A stretch of DNA of 64,000 nt from the NCBI RefSeq assembly GCF_004379255.2, contig NC_056051.1, positions 27,087,267 to 27,151,266 of the forward strand. The letters are read 5' to 3'. Within the stretch, counting starts at the first letter, position 1. Every line of letters begins with the position of its first letter. A program made the translations under genes and the position numbers. This stretch comes from Salvia splendens. Lineage: Eukaryota; Streptophyta; Magnoliopsida; Lamiales; Lamiaceae. The notes beneath the pieces were generated by a model, which was not told the origin of the DNA, ran no database searches, and was given only the letters and a program-made list of their open reading frames with translations. This document shows, one piece after another, positions 24,871-35,795 of the stretch.

Positions 24871-27342
24871 ATCATCTGGAGACTGGAATACAACATTCTA
24901 ACACATGAATTCAAGCATCAAAATGAGCTATACTGCAACTAATTAAACTCCCCAATGTTCTCCACATGTGCTTATCTATTGAAATTCCTGAACTAGTTAT
25001 GAATAACTATTTCAGCGGGGATCCCTACAAAGCATATACAGCACACAAATGGCTAATATAGAACAATTTAATTAATTACAGTAACAATCGATTGCTCGTA
25101 TATGAAAAGCTGAGGAACTGTGTTTAGTTTCTTTCTACCTTTGGAATCAAGCTAGAGTTCCCTCGAGGCTTCTTCGATGTAGTAGGGATTTCGATTCGAC
25201 GGCCGATTTTGTAGAAATGGGAGCGCGAAATCTGGAGGCGGCTGAAAATGGGGGATTTTGGCGGGAAGGGAGATGAATGGGTGCAGTAATTTTTGAGAAT
25301 TTAATAAAAAAAATTAAGAACAATTGTTTCCATAATTATTACTCCTAATATTTATTCTAGTTTATTCAATATAGAGAAATGTTATGCTAGAGAGCTAATT
25401 TGATGATCATTTCTGAGCATTATTATATTTAATCCATGTTTAGCATGATTTATGTTGTTATTGTAAATTTAGTAATGTATTACTATTTCTTTTTAATCTT
25501 TTTGATTTTGTTTTTTTCCTTTTCATTTCTTTCCTTTACCGGAGTGTTTTAATTTACATAAATTTTTCTTAGCACAATTAATTATTTTAATCTTAACATT
25601 ATCATTTATAAAAGTAATCTATTCATATTATTACTATAAAGTATTAAACTTTCTTGAAATGAAATTAATATGCTGAACTGTATAATTAACAAACTGAGTT
25701 TTGAATTTGGATTTTTTGCACAAAAGAATGAAAATCTTAGTTATCATAAGATTTTCTGAAATTGTTGGCGCAAGAATAATTTGGTGTTGCAGCAGTAGAC
25801 AAGGGTGTATCGGTGAAAACGGATGATTAGCTTAGTTTGGTACTCCACCCAATAGATCGGGGGTTCGAGTCAGCACTAGTCAACGAGAAACCAAAATTGT
25901 ACCAGACCTTGATACTCCTTTATAGTGCTTCAGTGTCAACTGATTTTGCCACCAAAACATACAAAAATAAGAAGAAACGAACAATGAAATGATCAAGAAG
26001 CACTGACACCAAGATTCAGAAGCTTAATCCGCTATTCACAGATTCATCAGCAAACACTAGAAATAGTCCATAGCCCGAATGTCAAGAGGTTTAACACACA
26101 TTCAAGTCAAATTAATACCAACTTACACACACTAGGACAGCACGAGAGTTAAGTTATAAAGACACAAACACAGCTTCCTGCTTTCGAGTCAAGGCACAGC
26201 ACAACCGGAATGTCAATCACCTGTGACCACAAATGCGGAGCGCACATCTCAGACAACTCATATGCAGCCACAGAGAATAGTTATAAAGAGAAGTTGCTTC
26301 ATCCCAAATTCCAGTCACATATGGCACATGTCTACTATATTGCTTTCATATGAACAGAACCTGAAGGGTGAAAATATGTTAGGAAATAAGTTCATACAGA
26401 AGAAACAACAATTCATGTCATGATTTTCCATAAAGCAATGCATGCTGCATAAGCATCCCACAACAATTATACCTTTTTAACATCTTTGATTTTTCTTAAC
26501 AAGACTATGTGCTTCAGAAACATCAATACATGGTTCTCCAAGACTTATGCACATGGCAAGTGATGCAAGCAGGTGCATTACTCTATTTCTTCGGTAAGTC
26601 AGTGAGAGCTTTTCATATGGTTAGACGGGGCACAAAAAGACAGTCGGGTGTGTCTTTATTTTGACCGCTTTTTCCCATTCTTACCGCTGGATTCTGGAAC
26701 TACGATTTCATTTAGGAATGAGACACAAAGAAAGAATTTCACTTATATGCCTTTTAAGTTTGAAGTAAAACCATAAAAGTCACCTCTCTGAGAGTTCATT
26801 TACTCTTGCTCCATGATTGGCAAACAAAATAAACCATTATACACTTTCTTTAAATGCCACAATTGAGACACAAAATCGAAGAAAACTCGGCCTAGAAATC
26901 CTGTTTCTCCTCTGCACTTCTCATTCTTAGATCCAGCCAAATGTCCGTATATCTATTTCTATCTTAGAAGTTCATTCAAATTTGGCACCTAATTAATGAT
27001 TAAATGTAAAACAAGGGTTTATGAGATAGCCTCATCACTCCCTATACACTAACTTCTCTCATCAAATCCCTAAGTTCTCCTCATAGTATATGCAAGTTGA
27101 TGCCAAAAATACTATAGTTTGTCTTTAGACCCAAGCTTATAGCTGGGTAGATTCGATTATACAGTCCATTATTGAGATTCGGACGAATTACGACTACAAT
27201 TTCCAGTACTATCAAGATAGAAGAGCTGATTTATGTCGTTTTCCACACGACATAAATAGCAATGAAACAATAGCAAAACAGAATTAAAAAATCAACTGAA
27301 ATGGTGAAATGTTAAACCTCAGTGGCCTCGAAAGTCGCCTTT
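24871..27342. other. Intergenic DNA left of CML13-like gene
   Basis: The left part includes a GC-richer stretch (25140-25280), perhaps the original leader of the hAT relic. One tRNA-derived SINE lies at about 25801-25925. The rest is AT-rich and the CML13-like 3' flank. I see no gene. Confidence 0.45.
25801..25925 (+). mobile_element. tRNA-derived SINE, monomeric
   Basis: A Pol III box A-like TAGCTTAGTTTGG (25828-25840) is followed by box B-like GGGGTTCGAGTCAG (25860-25873). A tail with GAGAAACCA and TTGATACTCCTTTA follows. These tail blocks also occur in the right half of the dimeric SINE at 56006-56282, so the two belong to one family. Target duplications are not clear, so the ends are approximate. 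Confidence 0.6.
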
Positions 27343-27786
27343 TCACTTAGCTACCATGCGCGCAATGAAGTCCTCGTACCGGATCTTGCCATCGGATCCG
27401 ATATCCACCTCGCGGATCCACTCGTCAAACTCCGCAGGCTCCAATTTCTCCCCGATGCTGGTCAGGATGTGCCTGAGATCCGAAACGACGACGCATCCGG
27501 TCCCGTCCTTGTCGATCACCTTGAATGCGTCGCGCAGCTGGCGATCGAACGGCTCGGGCTTCAAATGCTTCGACATGAGGCCGAGGAAGCGAGGGAAGTC
27601 GAACGGCGGGGAGAGCTTCTCCTCGGCGATGATCGACTTCAGCTGCGCCTGCGTAGGGTTTCCGCCGAGCGACCGCATCAGGATTCCGAGCTCCGACGGG
27701 GAAATCTTGCCGTCGCCGTCGGTGTCGAACAGCGTGAAAGCCTCCTTCATTGAGGAAACCTGATCTTCGCTCAGATCTTTCCCCAT
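27343..27786 (-). CDS. CML13: Calmodulin-like protein, CML13/CML14 type
   Basis: This intronless gene encodes 147 aa, close to the 148 aa of Arabidopsis CML13/14 and highly similar in recalled sequence. Four EF-hand positions are visible. EF1 has an intact loop ([12 protein letters not shown]). EF2 is degenerate ([13 protein letters not shown]). EF3 ([12 protein letters not shown]) and EF4 ([12 protein letters not shown]) deviate from canonical ligands, so probably only EF1 binds calcium well. Family members bind IQ-motif proteins such as myosins, IQD and CAMTA proteins in a largely calcium-independent way. The frame is open for 22 codons further upstream to 27852, but homologues begin MGKDLS, so 27786 is chosen. 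CML13 and CML14 are too alike to separate. Confidence 0.9.
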   Translation of the reverse strand: MGKDLSEDQVSSMKEAFTLFDTDGDGKISPSELGILMRSLGGNPTQAQLKSIIAEEKLSPPFDFPRFLGLMSKHLKPEPFDRQLRDAFKVIDKDGTGCVVVSDLRHILTSIGEKLEPAEFDEWIREVDIGSDGKIRYEDFIARMVAK

Positions 27787-30710
27787 GATCGGCGGATTTG
27801 ACTGGTTTTTTGCTGCCTGTTTTACTAGACTAGTGCCAACATCCACGGTCATAGGATTTTTAAATTATTTGTAAATAAAGATAAAAGAGTATGAGTTAAT
27901 TAGAATAAAATATTTATAGTAAAAATAAATACATAATAGAAAGAGAAAGAAAATAAAATATGTGCAAATAAAGACAAAAAAGTAACAATCGAATAAATGG
28001 AACAAAATAAACAACTCAATAAAATAGGATCTACAAAATACCAATAGTTCATAAGTTTTGAAAACTCTCTTTGTAAACAACATGAACAGTCGAATCACCC
28101 CTACTAATCATCATCCTCATGCTTACAAACCACAATCTTCATACATGCACGACTCGTAACTCTAGATATAGCAACATACAATTATCCATGACTGAAGACT
28201 GGTTTTCGTAAGAATACTATAATGATGTTTAAAGTTAAGAATATGTATTACTTACAATAAGTATTAATAATACTAAGAAAAATTAAAATTATTATAAACA
28301 ATTAAAAATATTATAAACAATAACAAAAAGAGAACTGTACTTCTCTGACACGAGTGGAGTAAAATAAAATAAAACAAATGACAAAGAAACGACTAATGAT
28401 TAAAGAGTATGAGTTAATTAAAATAAGATAATTAGGTAGAAATAAGAAATAATATCATTATGTACACTTAGAGAAAAAAAAGTAATGTAAGGTTCCAATC
28501 CAAGTAAAGCATTTTCTATTCGACGCATAACTTTATACATTTTTATTTTGTGAGTTGAGTGTAGAAAAATAAAATAACACAGAATAAGGTAAAGATAATG
28601 ATGTTTCCATTAATTAGAGTAAAAAATAAAAAATAGAAAATGTATTATAATATTTCAAGAATTAACACTTGTAGATTTAAAATCATGTTTCAAGAATTTA
28701 AAAAAAAACAAATGGTAATTATAATATTTTAAATTTTCAAATAAAAACATAAAAATCACAAATATGTAATAAAAAAATCACTAAATATAAAATACTTTAT
28801 GCCCAATATTATGATACGTAAGATTTCTCCTTCCTAAAAGTGTAATTGTCGATTGAGTGTAATTACAAATCCAATAATAGAATGCAAGAATAGTTTTGAA
28901 ATGGATAAATAATGTCGTCTCCACCATAATTAATTTATGGGACTATTTTCCGTGGACAATTCAAAATTGTAAAATAAGACTATTTTTCATGGACAAAGGA
29001 TGTAAGAGTACTTAAGTAGAGAGAAAGTAAAGAGAGTACAAAATAATGTTGAAGGGGATTCTCCTCTATATTAATCTCTCGCTTACCTTACTTTCTTTCC
29101 ACTCTAACTATTTATTACTTTTATATTTTTTTAAAACACGTCCGAAAAAAGAAACATATCATCTTAGTCGAGATGGAGGTAAAACTTGATGGGTTGCTCA
29201 TTCTTTTTTGAGTTTGTGGTTTTGAGTATCTATTTGCAGATTGCAACTTGCATATTATTGCTATTACTAATATTACTATTACTAATATTACTTCCTAGTT
29301 CTTCATAACATGATAGCATCTACGCATCTTCAATTTAACTCTAGTTCCTAAATTTTCAAGTGATAATTTTATTGTTTATATTGTCATTTATAATGGTGTG
29401 AATTAAGGTGGTTAAATATATGGTTAATAGTAGTTTATGAACCATGAAAAAAAAATACGAAAGTTTTGGTCATAAACTAATCTTTCTTATGAAAGAAATT
29501 TTTAATGTACAGTATAACCTTTTGCAATATTTTTAGATTACAAATCTTCAATAGATATCCATGGAGTTCTTTGAAGTGAGGCACATTATAATTTTTTGTA
29601 TCTAACCTTTTGCAATATATTTTTCTTAGCTATTCATCTTTAATTTAATACAAAATATACTGTATAAATTATTTAGTATTTGTACTTGGACATGCAAAAC
29701 GAATTCGTATGAGTACGCTCCTAAACCCTATGCTTTCAATACCTCTAAATATGGCCCAGACAAAGAGCCCATCATCTAAATAGAAGTAAAACAATTAAAT
29801 AATTTTTAGCCCAAACAATGAGCCCAACAACTAAATAGAAGTGAAACCCTACTATTTCAAAATCATGTTTCAGATATTAGAGAGGGCAGCGGCGCCTTTG
29901 TCACTATCAGTCTCACTGTTCTCGGCTGGCAATGGCGTCGCCGCCCGCCTATCGTTCTTCTTTCTCTCCTTCTCGCGGTTCCACCTCTCGGCCATTGGCT
30001 TGAGGACTCCTCCACGCCACCCAACCACCATCGCCGGTCACCAACCCCTCTCTCTCGTAACTCTTAGGTATTGGGCTTGCCGACGTGAGAGTCCAGCCGC
30101 CACCGCCGTCACCTCTCCTTCTCTTTATTCCGCTTCCGCCACCGTCGTAACCCATCCTGCACAGCATTGTCGCCGCCACTTCCTCTTCATTTCCGGCATC
30201 TCTCTTGTCGCCTCACCCGCCAGCTATCGCCGGATTCCAAGCAGAACCACACCTGCTATACTGCAATCACCAAATCAGTCCATAAAATGCAAATTCTAGT
30301 CCATCTATTTAAAAGTATTTTAATTCTTCTTCAAGAAATTTGCACTTGATTGGATACTTTTTTGTCTAATTACTTTTGACATGACTCTAGGGCCTAGGCA
30401 ATGCACTCAGATATCACTTACTTATGCATCTCATTTTCCCTCCAAAAAAGGTATCAACGACTTTTCAACCCACGGCCACTTTTAAGTAGTATAGATTTTC
30501 TCTTTTGGTGATAAGCTCTTGCCGGAGAATGTCTGCGATTTCTAAAGTTTGAAATGGAGGGGTTGGAATGTTAATATGGAAAAGTTTGAGGGGTGTTAAA
30601 CAATATTAATCATACTTTTTGCATCTGATTCGAAAATCCAAAATTTTACTATATGGAAAGCTTCGGAGGATATTTAGCAATATTAATTACCTCTTACTCG
30701 CACTTTTCAT
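27787..30710. other. AT-rich gene-free interval
   Basis: This holds a Helitron helicase relic (28104-28214), long A/T-rich low-complexity runs (27860-28090, 28240-28780), and a CT-rich, codon-like island at 29870-30260. The island's open frame (29841-30299) is low-complexity and unrecognised. No gene can be supported. Confidence 0.5.
28104..28214 (-). pseudogene. Helitron Pif1-like helicase, C-terminal relic
   Basis: On the minus strand the frame reads RKPVFSHG, a stop in place of Gln, then LYVAISRVTSRACMKIVVCK. This matches the C-terminal LPRPVFSHGQLYVALSR motif (helicase motif VI region) of plant Helitron RepHel proteins. Only about 37 codons remain and they include an internal TAA, so it is a small non-functional relic. 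No Helitron 3' hairpin-CTRR end was identified. Confidence 0.7.
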
Positions 30711-31496
30711 TAGGGGTGTCGAAACAGGTAGCGGGTATTGGAAAACCCTCAACCCGATCCACTACCCGCCGGGTATCAGGTACCTGCTACCCGACGACAA
30801 AGGGAAACGGGGCGGGATCGGGTAGTTTGTTTTAAATTTTTGCGGGTATGGGTATACCCGCTACCCGCGCGGGTATACCCGTTAAACCCGATAATACCCG
30901 TTATTTTTAGGGTTAGGGTTTTAAAATATTTTTATTTTAGTTAATTAGTTTCAAGTTTATATATAATCAGTTCATATTAAACTTTTGAATGGTGATTTAA
31001 TTTTAGACATGCTTGATGTTTCTATCATATTTGCTTATTTGAAATTTGGATTTGCATTATATTTCATACGTAGTCATATTATATTTAAGAGATGAGAAAT
31101 CACCATATTTGTGCATAGTTAATAGTTGAAAATTATGCAAATACAATAAAGTTAAAAAATATACAAATCTAAAATCATAGTGTAGCAACTAGCAACAATC
31201 CCAAAATCCATTCTAGAATTACGAACATGTACATAAAATTATTATATTAGATGACTAGCATTGATGATAAGCGAAAACTAAAAGCATAATACCATTGAAT
31301 ATTATAATACATAATTCAAATTATGCCTGCGGGTTTGGGTACTCGCAACTACGGGTTTGGGATACCCGATGCGGGTATCGTGTTACCCGTATAACTATAC
31401 GGGTCGGGATTGGGTAGTATAATATTGAAGTTTTTGGGTACGGGTACCCGCAAAATCGGGTTTGGGTATCCGCGGGTACCTGTTTCGACACCCCTA
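30711..31496. mobile_element. Non-autonomous hAT element with 8-bp TSD
   Basis: The termini TAGGGGTGTCGAAACAGGTA (30711-30730) and TACCTGTTTCGACACCCCTA (31477-31496) are perfect 20-bp inverted repeats. An 8-bp target duplication CTTTTCAT flanks them (30703-30710 and 31497-31504). Sub-terminal zones at both ends are packed with CGGGTA/TACCCG motifs, as expected of hAT transposase binding sites. The 786-bp body has no transposase. Confidence 0.92.
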
Positions 31497-31504
31497 CTTT
31501 TCAT

Positions 31505-34500
31505 CTTAGACCGTGAATTTGGGATTGACTTTTTAGTATAATTAAATTAGAATTTTAAGTGTAATGAGACATAATTTAATAAATGAGCTCTTATCTTAAT
31601 CTAATATATTAATTAAATACATGAATTCTAACTTAAACTAGAAATAATGTAAGTAGTTTGAGACAAGTTGAAATGAAATAGTGTAAGTAACATTGGACGG
31701 AGGGAGTAGTACACTAGGGTCACCATTCGGATTTGGGATCGATCACCTATTACATTTCCTAAAACATCTCCTACTATACACACAAATAAGATAAGTGATG
31801 ATGTATGTGTGTGTAGTAGGAAATGTTATAGGTGATCCTTACTTGGATTTATTCTATCAGATTTGAAAATCCGAAATTTTATGAAAAATGAATGTAATCT
31901 GATCCGAAAATACGAAATTTGAACTATGAAATCCGCCAAATCCAAAATCCGAAAATGCTATACCAAAAGCCTGAAAATTTGTGAATCCAATTCCAAAATC
32001 TAACCAACCGAATTTGTTTCAAGTTCAACACAAATATTGTTCAATATCAGTCAAACATTTTTACAAATAGTTCATATTGATTACAATTGAGTCAATCTCT
32101 TGTCAAACACATTGGATGCATTGTGCCATATTGTTCTTCTTTTGATACATTCTCTAAACAGCCTTCCTACCCATTTTCTGTTGGATTGTTCTCTTTAGAC
32201 CCAAATGATGCCTCATAAATCAAGAAAACAATAGATTTGTTTGTATATATTTGTCAGAACTAGGCCCAAAAAAGTTGTTTTGAACAAAGTAGTGCCACAA
32301 AAACATTATCCTCGAATCCACTGATCCATAAAAAAAGGCCAACATTGTAAATATCAATTTTTCAAGAGAATTGATTCCCATCAAACGTGCTTTCTTTTCT
32401 TTGGTTGTGGTGAAAAAGTTAAGTGTGAAAAACATAAAACATGGTAAATTTCTTAAAAGAATAACACTAAAGTTTGAGAGCAAACAGACAGATTGTTACT
32501 TTGTCCTATAATCCAGTAGGAATGAACTTTCAATTTCCAAAAATTCGAAATTTTAAATTAAAAAAATAACACATCTAAATTGAACTGAAAAATCCATTTT
32601 TTTTCAAAATCCGAAAGTCCAGAGTAATTATTTTTTTAACTATGGTTGAATACTGATTAGGATCACTCAAAACTAAAATCAGTATTTATAAAAGAGATAT
32701 AAATCAATCCCGCGTGCCTATGATGTTAGTTTTATGAGCTAGCACGATCTTTGTCCGCATGCATACGTTGGGTAGCAATTTATATTCATATGGAAATAAT
32801 GGAATTGAAAATTTTGAGATGAGATGCTACTTTTCCCAATTATTAATTTATGTTTCCCATGCCCAACAATATAGAGCTTTATGTTTTCCTGCAATATTTG
32901 TTTGATTCGATGTCTGAGATCTTTGACTGTGTTTGTGTAATTAAGTAGGTAATATTGTTAGTTAATATAGTAGAATTAACTGAGATAAAATGGAATTATC
33001 GAGCACTTCAATAAATACTCATATATGAAAGGCAGTTTACATCATTGATTCATTATAGAAAAATCCAGTCTTATTTCACTAAGACGCACTATTAATTCAG
33101 CTTTTCCACCTCTTAGTGTTTTTTTCTTCTTCTAAACGTTGGAGAATAGCACATTTCGATATTTGCACCTTGAGTTAATGAGAAGCATCCACTTTTATTT
33201 TTAATCAAATTTCATATGCATTAGTATCGGATTCCGGTTGCACTTTCACTAGAGCATAAAGATTTACTTCTTTTAATATAAATAACGAGTCTTCATTTAT
33301 AAATTTAAATCATATTCTACATGCTCGATCCCATCCAATAAAACTACAAAAAATCTGTTTATTTACCCATAAAAACTAAAAAAATCCTAAACCTCAAATA
33401 AAGTTGGAAGGGCAAAGGATGGATGTCCGATGAAATAAATATATCTGAATTCAAATGTCTCAAGTTCAAATATCATCATACGGTTAATTATTTACGCTCA
33501 ATATTTACGTAACAACGAAAGTGTAGAGACTCAAACGTTTATGTGCATACAAATGTAAGGACCAATCATATTTTCTATATTCTACTATACCTTTTTTTTG
33601 GCTTTAGTGACCCCTTTCAGTTCTCATGGATGGGCACTTTTGTTATAGTAAGTGTCTCATAGATGGGCACTTTTGTTATAGTAAGTGATCATGAAAAAGT
33701 TGTAATAAGTCAACATCAACATTATAAAGCTATTGAGAATTTAGTAAAGTAAAATAAAGGTATTGAAGAATCTCATAGCCACTAAAATAATTTTTGTATG
33801 CTTACAACCACATTTGTCCTATTCAGTAGAATCAAACAATTCTCTTACAAAAATCAAACCAATCTACGGCCACAAACAAACCAAACGCTCATCAAACCCC
33901 TCAAATTATCTGTATTTCTCATAAAATTGAAACCTTTTTGGAATTGAACACTTTTATGTGGACCTGTCTAGAATCCCTTTTGATTCCAGCCACACCTTCT
34001 CTCTCATCACACTCTGTATGTCTGTATGCGTGAGACATTATTGTCTCTACCTGAAGCTCACGCTTTGAACACCTACAATCACGAGGTCTTCTCATCAATC
34101 CCATAACTTTTGGAATTGGAAATTAGAATCATAGTTTATCAATGTTATGCAATTAGTATCTCATTATTAATTTTTTTGGCATGTGTAGCTGACCAAGTGA
34201 GATGGGCAATTAGACATATACAACAATTGGAGTATGTCTTTAAAATCGTAACTTTTCGTGTTAAGCAATTATCCTATGGTATTCTTTTCAGCAATGATGA
34301 TTATTAATTTTAGTTTTGAGGTGCTTACTATTATAGTAGGATGATCATGATGTGGTTGGCAGAGTGATGCAAATGAGTACAAAACGACATAGTTTTAGTT
34401 TGTGAAATGAAAAAGTGTAACAATTAAAAATCATATTCAATACTCATTTCTCCCAACGACTGGTTGCGCTTCTCTACAAATCTATCATTTTACGATTTTT

Positions 34501-34779
34501 CGATTGCCAAAATCATTACCAATTTCACTTAAATTGATAATTTCAAAACAATAGAAATGTGATTTTAATATTGGTTTCAAAAGTTAATGCGATTCATCAG
34601 AATTTAATGGAAAGTTACCAACAATTCTCCAAATGATATCATTTTATTTACCAAACGTTTTGTCTACGTATGATTTTCTCCATTGCCATATCATCATTAG
34701 TTTCACCGAAATTAGACAGCACAACATTGAAAGACAACAAAATTAGTAATTTAAAATAACAAATTTAGTACTACTATCT
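31505..34779. other. Gene-free interval between two DNA transposons
   Basis: It includes a Stowaway-type terminus (GGACGGAGGGAGTA, 31694-31707) without a matched partner, the hairpin element at 31741-31837, and a 33-bp tandem duplication at 33622-33687 (GATGGGCACTTTTGTTATAG). No coding sequence is supported. Confidence 0.5.
31741..31837. repeat. Short hairpin-forming inverted repeat
   Basis: GATCACCTATTACATTTCCT (31741-31760) pairs 19 of 20 with the reverse complement of 31818-31837. Inside it CCTACTATACACAC pairs with GTGTGTGTAGTAGG. A further GGTCACC lies outside the left arm. It resembles a very small MITE, but I see no sure target duplication. Confidence 0.6.
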
Positions 34780-34788
34780 CTTTACAAA

Positions 34789-35641
34789 GAGGGAACATCA
34801 TTTTAGGTCCATGAACTTTGACAAAGTATCATTTTAGGTCCGTGAACTTTGAAAATCTCATTTTAGGTCCGTGAACTTTGAGTTAGTATCATTTTAGGTC
34901 CTTTTTACTATTTCCAAGTTTTTTTGGACAAAAATACCCTCAATTCCTTAAAATGTATATATTTTTAATAAATTTATCATATACTCATATTTTTTTATAA
35001 ATATATTTAAAATATATTTTTGACAAATTTTCTAAATATAATTTGACCTTAAATATTATCACTTAATTTTGTGACATGCAAGTAAAATTGCTTCTTCAAT
35101 TTTTATATTATTTTTTTTTAAATTGAATAAAGAACGTTTCTCTAATAATAAAAAATTGAATAAAGATCTTTTCTTGCATGTCACAAAATTAAATGATAAT
35201 ATTGAAGGTCAAATTATATTTATTGTCAAAAATATATTGTAAAGATATTTATAAAAAGATCTTTATTCAATTTTTTTATTATTAAAGAAAAGTTCTTTAT
35301 TCAATTTTTAAAAAAATTAATATAAAAAATTAAAGAAGCAATTTTACTTGCATGTCACAAAATTAAGTGATAATGTTTATGGTCAAATTATATTTAGAAA
35401 ATTTGTCAAAAATATATTATAAAGATATTTAAAAAAATATGAGTATATGATAAATTTATTAAAAATATATACTACATTTTAAGGTATTAAGGGTATTTTC
35501 GTCCAAAAAAACTTGGAAATAGTAAAAAGGACCTAAAATGATACTAACTCAAAGTTCACGGACTTAAAATAAGATTTTCAAAGTTCACAGACCTAAAATG
35601 ATACTTTGGCAAAGTTTGTGGACCTAAAATGATGTTCCCTC
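34789..35641. mobile_element. Mutator-type MITE with long inverted repeats and 9-bp TSD
   Basis: The 853-bp element starts GAGGGAACATCATTTTAGGT and ends with its complement. Inverted homology extends roughly 350 bp or more into each arm. A 9-bp duplication CTTTACAAA flanks it (34780-34788 and 35642-35650), as for MULEs. The arms carry direct repeats of TCATTTTAGGTCCGTGAACT. It is non-coding and its right end is 154 bp before the LRR kinase start codon. Confidence 0.9.
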
Positions 35642-35795
35642 CTTTACAAAAACAAGAATTACAGAAACAATCCAACACATGAGATGCATTTGACAGAACC
35701 AAAAAAACACACAACACAACCTGCATTACTATCCTATTAAAAGATAAACACACTCTCTTTCTTCACCATTTCTACAAAAGTTGTAAACTTGCAAC

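Noticed and set aside
27787..27852. 22-codon N-terminal extension of the CML13-like protein
   Set aside because: Homologues start at MGKDLS; the upstream in-frame ATG is better explained as 5' leader.
29841..30299. 152-codon open frame
   Set aside because: It is Ser/Pro/Arg-rich from CT- and CCG-rich DNA, has no recognisable domain and no sign of intron partners.
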